Shown here: positions 7,353-14,375 of the stretch, piece after piece
Position numbering within the stretch: position 1 is the first letter of the stretch
How the letters are laid out: every line of letters begins with the position of its first letter
From: SG8-39 sp041558415
GTDB taxonomy: Bacteria; Pseudomonadota; Gammaproteobacteria; Burkholderiales; SG8-39
Length of the DNA stretch: 35,322 bases
Direction: 5' to 3'
Assembly (NCBI GenBank): GCA_041558415.1
Contig: JBFFEY010000029.1
Coordinates: 1 to 35,322 of the forward strand
The notes under the pieces: model-generated
What the model was told of the DNA's origin: nothing
Database searches by the model: none
The model's input: the letters and a program-made list of their open reading frames with translations, nothing else
Translations under genes and position numbers: made by a program

Positions 7353-8749
7353 AGCGCGTTGAACGGCGCGGCGAAACGGCGCACTGCCAGGTGCTCGTCG
7401 TCGACGATGAGCCGGATATTCGCGAGCTGCTGGAGCTGACGCTCGTCAAGATGGGGCTCGGGGTCGCCTCGGCGGGCTCGCTGGCGGAAGCCAAGGACCT
7501 GCTGCGCGACCGGCACTTCGACCTGTGCCTCACCGACATGCGGCTGCCAGATGGCGAGGGGCTCGAATTGGTGCAGCACATCGCCTCGCTCGGGGTCGAC
7601 CTGCCGGTGGCCGTCATTACCGCGCACGGTAACACCGAGAACGCGGTGGCCGCGCTGAAGGCGGGCGCCTTCGATTACGTGTCGAAGCCGGTCGGGCTCG
7701 AGCAGCTGCGGGCGATGGTGCGCTCGGCGCTTTCGCTTCCCGACCGGACGCTCGCACCCGCCAAGGGACAGCGCCTGCTGGGTGACAGCGCCGCGCTGGC
7801 TCAGGTGCGCGAGCTGATCGGCCGGCTGGCGCGTACCCAGGCGCCGGTGCTGATCAGCGGGGAATCGGGCAGCGGCAAGGAACTCGCCGCGCGACTGATT
7901 CACGAGAACGGCGCGCGTCGCGAGCGGCCTTTCATCGCGGTCAACTGCGGCGCGATTCCGGAATCTCTGATGGAGAGCGAGTTTTTTGGCTATCGCAAGG
8001 GCGCGTTTACCGGGGCGGAGCAGGACCGCGACGGCTTTTTCCAGGCGGCGCACGGCGGCACCCTGTTCCTCGACGAGGTCGCGGAGCTGCCGCTGCCGAT
8101 GCAGGTCAAGCTGCTGCGCGCAATCCAGGAGAAGCGCGTGCGCAAGGTCGGGGCGACGGTGGAGGAGCCCGTCGACGTGCGCATCATTTCGGCGACGCAC
8201 CAGAATCTGGCCGACGGCGTGGCGGCGGGCGCGTTTCGCCAGGACCTGTACTTTCGGCTGAACGTGATCGACCTACGCATGCCGCCACTGCGCGAGCGCC
8301 CCGAGGACGTGCCGCTCATCGCCCAGGCCATCCTCGAGCGGATCGCCGAGCAGGCCGGTTCGGGCGCCGCGCCGAGTCTGTCGCCTGCGGCGCTCGAGGA
8401 GCTGGTGGGCTACGACTTTCCGGGCAACATCCGCGAGCTGGAGAACATACTCGAGCGCGCGATGGCGTTGCTTTCCGGCAACATCATCGAGCCGGACGAC
8501 CTGCGACTGCGTGCGGTGGCCGTGGATGACGAACCGGCGTTCGGCGAGGCCGCGCGCGAATCGGGGCGCGTTCTGCCGCTGCCCGAGCATTTGGACCGCA
8601 TCGAGCACGAGCTCATCGTGCAGGCGCTGACCGAGACCGGCTTTAACCGTACCGCCGCCGCCAAGCGCCTCGGCATTACCTTCCGTCAGCTGCGCTACCG
8701 CATGCAGCGGCTCGGCATCCGCGAGCCGGGCGCGGGCTCCGCGGACTGA
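7349..8749 (+). CDS. pilR: PilR-type sigma-54 response regulator
   Basis: A 466-residue NtrC-family activator. The receiver domain (about 12-128) has the phosphoacceptor Asp63 in LTDMRLPDGEG. The AAA+ domain (about 145-375) carries Walker A GESGSGKE from residue 171 and the sigma-54 contact loop GAFTGA at 218-223. The C-terminal Fis-type helix-turn-helix is TAAAKRLGITFRQLRYRMQR. All residues needed for phosphorylation, ATP hydrolysis and sigma-54 contact are intact. Partner of the upstream kinase, with which it overlaps by 4 nt. The main known target in relatives is the pilA promoter. Confidence 0.94.
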   Translation: MKRVERRGETAHCQVLVVDDEPDIRELLELTLVKMGLGVASAGSLAEAKDLLRDRHFDLCLTDMRLPDGEGLELVQHIASLGVDLPVAVITAHGNTENAVAALKAGAFDYVSKPVGLEQLRAMVRSALSLPDRTLAPAKGQRLLGDSAALAQVRELIGRLARTQAPVLISGESGSGKELAARLIHENGARRERPFIAVNCGAIPESLMESEFFGYRKGAFTGAEQDRDGFFQAAHGGTLFLDEVAELPLPMQVKLLRAIQEKRVRKVGATVEEPVDVRIISATHQNLADGVAAGAFRQDLYFRLNVIDLRMPPLRERPEDVPLIAQAILERIAEQAGSGAAPSLSPAALEELVGYDFPGNIRELENILERAMALLSGNIIEPDDLRLRAVAVDDEPAFGEAARESGRVLPLPEHLDRIEHELIVQALTETGFNRTAAAKRLGITFRQLRYRMQRLGIREPGAGSAD

Positions 8750-8766
8750 ACGTCTTCCGGTCGAGC

Positions 8767-9309
8767 ATGGGGCGCGCCGACGGCTACCTGGCGGGCGCGC
8801 GGCGCGTCGATTCCCCGAACTTCGACGCCCGACCGCCGGGGACTGACGTCACGCTCCTGTTGCTGCACGCCATCAGCCTGCCGCCGGGCCACTTCGGCGG
8901 CGATGCCATCGAGCGGCTGTTCACCAACCGGCTCGATCCAGCGGCGCACCCGTACTTCGCGTCGCTGGCCGACCTGCGCGTGTCAGCGCATTTCCTGCTA
9001 CGGCGAGACGGGGAACTGGTGCAGTTCGTCGGACTCGACCAGCGCGCCTGGCATGCGGGGGCCTCGTGCTGGCGCGGGCGTCAGGCCTGCAATGACTTTT
9101 CGATTGGTGTCGAGCTCGAAGGCGACGAGACGCAGGCGTTTAGCGACGCGCAGTACGCGGGCCTTGCCGCGCTCGTCGCGCAGCTGCAGCACCAGCTTCC
9201 ACTCCGCGATATCGCCGGACACGAGGACGTTGCACCGCAGCGCAAACGTGATCCCGGCCCACGCTTCGACTGGGCACGCCTGCTACGCGCGCTCGCTGAT
9301 CGCGCTTAG
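8767..9309 (+). CDS. ampD: 1,6-anhydro-N-acetylmuramyl-L-alanine amidase AmpD
   Basis: A 180-residue zinc amidase of cytoplasmic peptidoglycan recycling that removes the peptide from anhydro-muropeptides. In AmpC-producing bacteria its loss raises beta-lactamase. Zinc ligands are H34, H152 and D162, and the catalytic Glu116 lies in GVELEG. These positions nearly coincide with H34, E116, H154 and D164 of characterised AmpD. There is no signal peptide, which fits the cytoplasmic enzyme rather than the periplasmic AmiD. It starts 17 nt after pilR. A long GC hairpin directly follows the stop. Confidence 0.93.
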   Translation: MGRADGYLAGARRVDSPNFDARPPGTDVTLLLLHAISLPPGHFGGDAIERLFTNRLDPAAHPYFASLADLRVSAHFLLRRDGELVQFVGLDQRAWHAGASCWRGRQACNDFSIGVELEGDETQAFSDAQYAGLAALVAQLQHQLPLRDIAGHEDVAPQRKRDPGPRFDWARLLRALADRA

Positions 9310-9356
9310 CGCGCGCGCGGCTGAGCGTACGCGGCGCGCGCTCAGCGGCGCGCGCG
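9310..9356 (+). other. Long GC-rich hairpin after ampD
   Basis: GCTGAGCG (9320-9327) pairs with CGCTCAGC (9339-9346) around an 11-nt loop. After one G-G mismatch the stem continues for 9 more pairs of alternating G and C (9310-9318 with 9348-9356). This begins at the base after the ampD stop. There is no T tract, so it may stabilise the 3' end or mark Rho-assisted termination rather than act as a classical terminator. Confidence 0.6.
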
Positions 9357-9424
9357 ATGCGCTCGAACTGTGTCGTAGTTCACACAGGCACGCAGAAGGC
9401 GTTGCTGCCGCTTGCAATTTCCGC

Positions 9425-9453
9425 TTGCAATGCTAAATTGCGCGCACTAGACT
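9425..9453 (+). promoter_or_regulatory. Probable nrdA promoter
   Basis: TTGCAA (9425-9430) and TAGACT (9448-9453) are spaced by 17 nt, each matching four of six consensus positions. The -10 lies inside the first NrdR box, so repressor binding would block RNA polymerase. The -35 belongs to the second copy of an 11-bp direct repeat, CCGCTTGCAAT, at 9408-9418 and 9421-9431. The leader to the nrdA ATG would be about 125 nt. Confidence 0.6.
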
Positions 9454-9490
9454 TAGTTTCGAATTAGGGGCTAAGCACTAGATTTAGTGG
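9444..9490 (+). promoter_or_regulatory. Tandem NrdR boxes
   Basis: Two 16-bp sites, GCACTAGACTTAGTTT (9444-9459) and GCACTAGATTTAGTGG (9475-9490), resemble the NrdR consensus acaCwAtATaTwGtgt, matching about 11 and 12 of 16 positions by hand. Their starts are 31 bp apart, i.e. a 15-bp gap, the spacing known for paired NrdR boxes on one face of the helix. NrdR represses ribonucleotide reductase genes in response to ATP/dATP. The first box covers the -10. The nrdR gene is not in the window. Confidence 0.85.
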
Positions 9491-9583
9491 TTGTGCTTCA
9501 AGCAGCACAGGGGCGCGTGACGCCGCGGCCCGAAGCAGGAACAGTCCGGCCCACCGGACGGCAAAGACACGGGAGACAACGGA

Positions 9584-12439
9584 ATGCAAATTGCCCAGGA
9601 GAGCGCAGCGGTCAGCTCGGTGGTGAGCGCGGGCGCTCTCGAGACGGAAACGGCAAAGCGCGCCACGACCGCGGACTGCAAGGTCATCCGGCGCAACGGC
9701 GCGGTGGTTGGCTTCGAACCGAGCAAGATTGCAGTGGCCATGACCAAGGCCTTCCTGGCGGTGAACGGCAGTCAGGGCGCGGCGTCGGCGCGCATTCGCG
9801 AGCTGGTCAGTGGCCTGACCGATACCGTGGTGCGCGCCTTGTTGCGACGCCAGCCGCACGGCGGCACGTTTCATATTGAGGATATCCAGGACCAGGTCGA
9901 GCTTGCGCTCATGCGCTCAGGCGAGCACGACGTCGCGCGCGCCTACGTGCTGTATCGCGAAAGTCGGGCTAAGGCCCGCGCCGAGGAGCGCGCACAGCGC
10001 GCGCGTGAGGAGGCGGCGACCCCGCTGCACGTAGTTGACCGCGGCGAGCGCCGGCCGCTCGACCTCGAGGCGCTGGGCGCCCTGATCCGCTCGGCCTGCG
10101 AGGGACTCAGCGAGGGCGTTGCGCCGGACGAGATCCTCGAGGCGACCTGCCGTGACCTCTACGACGGCGTGCCGATGGAAGAGGTCTTCAAGTCGGCGAT
10201 CCTCGCCGCGCGTTCGCAGATCGAGCGGGACCCAGCGTACAGCTACGTGACGGCACGCCTGCTGCTAAATAACGTGCGGCGGGAGGTGCTCGGCGAGCAA
10301 GTGAGTCAGGCGGAGATGGGGGCGCGCTACGCGGGGTACTTCCCGCAGTTCATCGAGCGCGGCATCGCCGCGGAGCTGCTCGATCCGGAACTGGCGCGCT
10401 TCGACCTGGAGCGACTCGGACGTGCGCTGAAGGCCGAGCGCGACCTGCAGTTCGGCTATCTCGGCCTGCAGACCCTGTACGACCGTTACTTCCTGCACAT
10501 GCGCGGCGAGCGTATCGAGCTGCCGCAGGCATTCTTCATGCGGGTGGCCATGGGCCTCGCACTCAAGGAGACGGACCGCGAGGCGCGCGCAATCGAGTTC
10601 TACGACGTGCTGTCGTCCTTCGATTTCATGAGCTCGACGCCGACCCTGTTCAATTCCGGGACGCTGCGCTCGCAGCTGTCGTCCTGCTACCTGACGACGG
10701 TTGCGGACGACCTCGAGGGTATCTACGACGCGATCAAGGAGAACGCCCTGCTCGCCAAGTATGCCGGCGGTCTGGGCAACGACTGGACGCCAGTGCGCGC
10801 CCTGGGTTCGCACATCAAAGGCACCAACGGCCGCTCGCAGGGCGTGGTGCCCTTCCTCAAGGTCGTCAACGACACCGCGGTGGCGGTGAATCAGGGCGGC
10901 AAGCGCAAGGGGGCCGTGTGTTCCTACCTCGAGACCTGGCACCTGGATATCGAGGAGTTTCTCGAGTTGCGCAAGAACACCGGCGACGACCGGCGGCGCA
11001 CGCACGACATGAATACCGCAAACTGGCTGCCCGATCTGTTCATGAAGCGGGTTATGGACTACGCCGACTGGACGCTGTTCAGCCCGGCCGACGTCCCCGA
11101 TCTGCACGACAAATTCGGGCGCGCCTTCGAGGAGGCCTATCTGCGCTACGAGGATGCGGCGGCGCGCGGCGAGATCAAGCTGCACAAGCGCATACCGGCC
11201 GTGCATCTGTGGCGCAAGATGCTGTCGATGCTGTTCGAAACAGGGCATCCCTGGATCACGTTTAAGGACCCCTGCAATCTGCGCAGCCCGCAGCAGCACG
11301 CGGGCGTGGTGCACAGCAGCAACCTCTGTACGGAAATCACCCTAAACACGGGGCCGGACGAGATTGCAGTGTGCAACCTCGGCTCGGTGAACCTGCTCGC
11401 GCACATGACCGAGCACGGGCTCGATTTCGACAAGCTGCGTCGCACCATCAGCATCGCGATGCGCATGCTCGACAACGTCATCGACATCAATTACTACGCG
11501 GTCGACAAGGCGCGCAACTCGAACCAGCGGCACCGGCCGGTCGGCATGGGCATCATGGGTTTCCAGGATTGCCTGTACCGCATGCGCATTCCCTACGCCT
11601 CCAAGGAGGCGGTTGAGTTCGCCGATCGTTCGATGGAAATGGTCGCCTACAGCGCCTACTGGGCGTCGACGGAACTGGCCGAGGAGCGAGGACGATATGC
11701 GTCGTTCGAGGGCTCCCTGTGGGACAGCGGGGTCCTGCCGCAGGACACGCTCGACCTGCTGGCCGGGGAGCGCGGTGGCTATGTCGAGGTCGACCGCTCT
11801 TCGACGCTCGACTGGGATGCACTGCGTGCGCGTATCCAGGCGCACGGCATGCGCAATTCGAACTGCCTTGCCATCGCGCCGACCGCGACGATCGCAAACA
11901 TCGTCGGCGTCTCGGCGTCGATCGAACCGACCTACCAGAACCTGTACGTCAAGTCGAATCTGTCCGGTGAGTTCACGGTGGTGAACGAGCACCTAGTTTC
12001 CGACCTCAAGCATCAGGGCCTGTGGGACGAGGTCATGATCGCCGATCTCAAGTACTTCGACGGCAACCTTGGGCGCATCGACCGGGTGCCGGCGGAGCTC
12101 CGTCGCCTGTATGCGACGGCGTTCGAGATCGAGCCGCAGTGGCTGGTCGAGGCCGCCGCGCGTCGTCAGAAGTGGATCGACCAGGCGCAGTCGCTGAACA
12201 TCTACATGGCGGGCGCCTCGGGACGCAAGCTGGACGAGACTTACAAGCTGGCATGGATGCGCGGACTGAAGACGACCTATTACCTGCGGGCGATGGGCGC
12301 GACGCATGCAGAGAAGTCGACCGTGCGCGCGGGCCAGCTGAACGCAGTGCCGGCCGCCGATCAGGGCGGCGGCCTGGCGGCAGAACCGGACGCGAAGGTC
12401 TGCAGCCTAGATGATCCGGATTGCGAGGCGTGCCAGTAA
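9584..12439 (+). CDS. nrdA: Class I ribonucleotide reductase, large (alpha) subunit
   Basis: A 951-residue catalytic subunit converting ribonucleoside diphosphates to deoxy forms. An N-terminal ATP-cone (about residues 27-120; VIRRNGAVVGFEPSKI) gives dATP/ATP activity control. A second, divergent cone-like segment (about 145-235) follows, so the N-terminus is longer than in E. coli NrdA and resembles the Pseudomonas aeruginosa and Chlamydia type. Catalytic residues are present: C368 and C597 (redox pair), N580, C582 and E584 (thiyl site, NLCTE), and Y899-Y900 for radical transfer. The C-terminal tail CSLDDPDCEACQ supplies the shuttle cysteines (C947, C950). Preceded by NrdR boxes, followed 30 nt later by nrdB. 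Confidence 0.97.
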   Translation: MQIAQESAAVSSVVSAGALETETAKRATTADCKVIRRNGAVVGFEPSKIAVAMTKAFLAVNGSQGAASARIRELVSGLTDTVVRALLRRQPHGGTFHIEDIQDQVELALMRSGEHDVARAYVLYRESRAKARAEERAQRAREEAATPLHVVDRGERRPLDLEALGALIRSACEGLSEGVAPDEILEATCRDLYDGVPMEEVFKSAILAARSQIERDPAYSYVTARLLLNNVRREVLGEQVSQAEMGARYAGYFPQFIERGIAAELLDPELARFDLERLGRALKAERDLQFGYLGLQTLYDRYFLHMRGERIELPQAFFMRVAMGLALKETDREARAIEFYDVLSSFDFMSSTPTLFNSGTLRSQLSSCYLTTVADDLEGIYDAIKENALLAKYAGGLGNDWTPVRALGSHIKGTNGRSQGVVPFLKVVNDTAVAVNQGGKRKGAVCSYLETWHLDIEEFLELRKNTGDDRRRTHDMNTANWLPDLFMKRVMDYADWTLFSPADVPDLHDKFGRAFEEAYLRYEDAAARGEIKLHKRIPAVHLWRKMLSMLFETGHPWITFKDPCNLRSPQQHAGVVHSSNLCTEITLNTGPDEIAVCNLGSVNLLAHMTEHGLDFDKLRRTISIAMRMLDNVIDINYYAVDKARNSNQRHRPVGMGIMGFQDCLYRMRIPYASKEAVEFADRSMEMVAYSAYWASTELAEERGRYASFEGSLWDSGVLPQDTLDLLAGERGGYVEVDRSSTLDWDALRARIQAHGMRNSNCLAIAPTATIANIVGVSASIEPTYQNLYVKSNLSGEFTVVNEHLVSDLKHQGLWDEVMIADLKYFDGNLGRIDRVPAELRRLYATAFEIEPQWLVEAAARRQKWIDQAQSLNIYMAGASGRKLDETYKLAWMRGLKTTYYLRAMGATHAEKSTVRAGQLNAVPAADQGGGLAAEPDAKVCSLDDPDCEACQ

Positions 12440-12469
12440 GAGCGCCGCGTGCAAGGGGAGAAGGACGCA

Positions 12470-13609
12470 ATGCTGAGTTTTGACGACGATGGCGCGCGCG
12501 GCGCGCTGCCTGGTCTGACCATGCAGCGGACGAGCGGCTTCGTCCCGGGCGCAGGTGGCAACGAGGAACGTTTTGCAGCGGGCAACGCGTTTCAGCGAAT
12601 CCGTGTGGAAGACAAGCGGGTCATCAATTCGACGGCCGACGTTAACCAGCTGGTGCCCTTCAAGTACCGCTGGGCGTGGGAGAAATACCTTGCGGCCTGC
12701 GCCAATCACTGGATGCCGCAGGAAATCAACATGAGCCGGGACATCGCCCTGTGGAAAGACCCTAACGGGCTGACCGAGGACGAGCGTCGCATCGTCAAGC
12801 GCAACCTCGGGTTCTTCGTCACGGCGGACTCTCTGGCGGCCAACAATATCGTCCTCGGCACCTACCGCCACATCACCGCGCCCGAGTGCCGGCAGTACCT
12901 GCTGCGCCAGGCTTTCGAGGAAGCGATCCACACGCACGCCTACCAGTACATCGTCGAAAGCCTGGATCTGGACGAGAGCGAGATCTTCAACGCCTACAAC
13001 GAGATCCCGTCGATCCGGGACAAGGACGAGTTCCTGATCCCGTTCATCGACGTGCTGACCGATCCAGCGTTCAAGACCGGCACCGTCGAGAGCGACCAGA
13101 GCCTGCTGCGCAGTCTGATCGTGTTTTCCTGCCTGATGGAGGGACTGTTCTTCTACGTCGGCTTCGCGCAGATTCTCGCACTCGGACGGCAGAACAAGAT
13201 GACCGGGTCGGCCGAGCAGTACATGTATATCCTGCGCGACGAGTCGATGCACTGCAATTTCGGCATCGACCTGGTCAACCAGATCAAGCTGGAGAACCCG
13301 CAGCTCTGGACGGCACCGTTCCGCGAGGAACTGCACGAACTGTTCCGCCACGGCGTTGAGCTCGAGTACCGCTACGCGGAAGACACCATGCCGCGCGGCG
13401 TTCTCGGCCTGAACGCGCCGATGTTCAAGGAATACCTGCGCTTCATCGCCAACCGGCGCTGCCAGCAGATCGGCCTCGAGCCGCTGTTCCCCGGCGCGGG
13501 CAACCCGTTCCCCTGGATGAGCGAGATGATCGATCTAAAGAAAGAGCGAAATTTCTTCGAGACCCGGGTGATCGAGTATCAGACGGGAGGGGCGCTGAGC
13601 TGGGATTGA
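12470..13609 (+). CDS. nrdB: Class I ribonucleotide reductase, small (beta) subunit
   Basis: A 379-residue radical-generating subunit. Di-metal ligands are D120, E151, H154, E224, E258 and H261, with the radical tyrosine Y158 (EAIHTHAYQY). Body motifs such as RQNKM, EQYMYILRDE, MPRGVLGL and NPFPWMSE strongly resemble the Chlamydia class Ic protein, in which the tyrosine is Phe and the first ligand Glu. Here both are the standard residues, so a tyrosyl-radical (Ia-like) enzyme is predicted. The start is ATG 12470 behind AAGGGGAGAAGG. A GTG 21 nt upstream in frame would put that site inside the gene and is rejected. The stop lies in the loop of the terminator. Confidence 0.96.
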   Translation: MLSFDDDGARGALPGLTMQRTSGFVPGAGGNEERFAAGNAFQRIRVEDKRVINSTADVNQLVPFKYRWAWEKYLAACANHWMPQEINMSRDIALWKDPNGLTEDERRIVKRNLGFFVTADSLAANNIVLGTYRHITAPECRQYLLRQAFEEAIHTHAYQYIVESLDLDESEIFNAYNEIPSIRDKDEFLIPFIDVLTDPAFKTGTVESDQSLLRSLIVFSCLMEGLFFYVGFAQILALGRQNKMTGSAEQYMYILRDESMHCNFGIDLVNQIKLENPQLWTAPFREELHELFRHGVELEYRYAEDTMPRGVLGLNAPMFKEYLRFIANRRCQQIGLEPLFPGAGNPFPWMSEMIDLKKERNFFETRVIEYQTGGALSWD

Positions 13610-13625
13610 TCCCGGCTCTTTTTTT
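13598..13625 (+). terminator. Intrinsic terminator of nrdAB
   Basis: AGCTGGGA (13598-13605) pairs with TCCCGGCT (13610-13617), one T-G pair, around the loop TTGA, followed by C and seven T (13619-13625). The loop contains the nrdB stop codon TGA at 13607-13609, so the stem uses the last codons of the gene. Confidence 0.92.
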
Positions 13626-13657
13626 GCCCGAAGGCCATGCAAGAGGAGTCAGACACG

Positions 13658-13909
13658 ATGCATCGAGTGACGGCGTGCAAAGCCGAGGACGACTACAAAC
13701 TTTGGCTGCGGTTCGACGACGGGCTCGAAGGAAGCGTATTCTTGGGGAATCTGCTAGAAATCGGAGCGTTCAGGCTCTGGCGTGACGTGCGTGAGTTCGA
13801 GAAGGTAAGCGTAGATCCGCAGACAGCCACGGTGACCTGGGAAGGCGGTATTCGGCTCGATCCGGATATCCTCTACCAGGATCTGCTGGCGAGGAGCGGG
13901 CGCGAGTGA
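13658..13909 (+). CDS. DUF2442 domain protein
   Basis: An 83-residue protein matching DUF2442, with YKLWLRFDDGLEGSVFL, FRLWRDVREFEKV and the end TWEGGIRLDPDILYQDLL. The function is unknown. Many DUF2442 proteins are encoded beside a small DUF4160 protein as a possible toxin-antitoxin-like pair, but no such partner is present here. The start is ATG 13658, behind AAGAGGAG at 13640-13647. An in-frame ATG 21 nt earlier would include that site and is less likely. It sits alone after the nrdAB terminator. Confidence 0.8.
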   Translation: MHRVTACKAEDDYKLWLRFDDGLEGSVFLGNLLEIGAFRLWRDVREFEKVSVDPQTATVTWEGGIRLDPDILYQDLLARSGRE

Positions 13910-13936
13910 CGCGCCAAGAATTCAGCGCGCTGGATT

Positions 13937-13985
13937 CGGGGAAACCCGGCCGGCGGTTGAATAGTCCGGGCTCTTAAAGCCGGGC
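13937..13985 (+). other. Two small hairpins between DUF2442 and the H1-like gene
   Basis: CGGG-GAAA-CCCG at 13937-13948 forms a perfect 4-bp stem with a GNRA tetraloop, 27 nt after the DUF2442 stop. CCGGGCT and AGCCGGG (13966-13972, 13978-13984) form a stem with one G-G mismatch around CTTAA and lead into CTTCTTTTG, which could terminate DUF2442 transcription weakly. No clear promoter for the next gene is seen in this gap. Confidence 0.4.
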
Positions 13986-14017
13986 TTCTTTTGTCCAACT
14001 TCCTGAAAGGAAAAAGT

Positions 14018-14368
14018 ATGGCAACGAAGAAAAAAGCCAAGAAGGCGAAAAAAGCGAAAAAGGCTGCCAAGAAGAAGAAGAAAAAAGCATCACCAAAAAA
14101 GAAAGCAGCTAAAAAAAAAGCAGTAAAAAAGAAGGCCGCGGGTAAAAAGAAGGCCGCAAAGAAAAAGAAAAAGGCAGCCAAGAAAGGCAAAAAAGCTGCC
14201 AAGAAGAAGAAAGCGGCTAAGAAGAAACCCGCAAAAGCAAAGGCCAAGCCAGCGGCGTCCTTGACGACGGTCAGGGCTACACCGTCGTCAACGGCTGCGA
14301 CCCCCGGCGCGAGAACCGCGCTGAATCCAGCCGCCGCCTGGCCGTTTCCGACCGGCTCCCGGCCGTAA
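14018..14368 (+). CDS. Histone H1-like lysine/alanine-rich DNA-binding protein
   Basis: A 116-residue protein whose first 80 or so residues are almost entirely Lys and Ala (KKAKKAKKAAKKKKKK style), followed by a Ser/Thr/Pro/Ala linker and the end NPAAAWPFPTGSRP. It resembles eukaryotic H1 C-terminal tails and bacterial H1-like proteins of betaproteobacteria and Chlamydia, which condense DNA or tune transcription. No globular domain is present. The start is ATG 14018 behind GAAAGG at 14005-14010. Lysine is largely AAA, so local GC is far below the neighbours, and there is an A9 run at 14111-14119. The stop codon lies in the loop of a hairpin. The exact target is unknown. Confidence 0.85.
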   Translation: MATKKKAKKAKKAKKAAKKKKKKASPKKKAAKKKAVKKKAAGKKKAAKKKKKAAKKGKKAAKKKKAAKKKPAKAKAKPAASLTTVRATPSSTAATPGARTALNPAAAWPFPTGSRP

Positions 14369-14375
14369 CCGGGAG
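14356..14375 (+). other. Hairpin spanning the H1-like stop codon
   Basis: CTCCCGG (14356-14362) pairs perfectly with CCGGGAG (14369-14375) around the loop CCGTAA, which contains the stop TAA at 14366-14368. No T tract follows, so it is not a standard terminator. Confidence 0.6.

Noticed and set aside
10265..11314. Minus-strand open frame of 349 codons opposite nrdA
   Set aside because: Antisense to the most conserved part of nrdA; no ribosome binding site and no recognisable domain.
12449..12469. Earlier GTG start for nrdB
   Set aside because: It would place the AAGGGGAGAAGG ribosome binding site inside the gene; ATG 12470 is well spaced from it.
13873..14247. Minus-strand frame encoding a Phe/Ala-rich, membrane-like protein
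   Set aside because: It is the complement of the AAA/AAG and GCC codons of the H1-like gene, which automatically reads as Phe and Ala.
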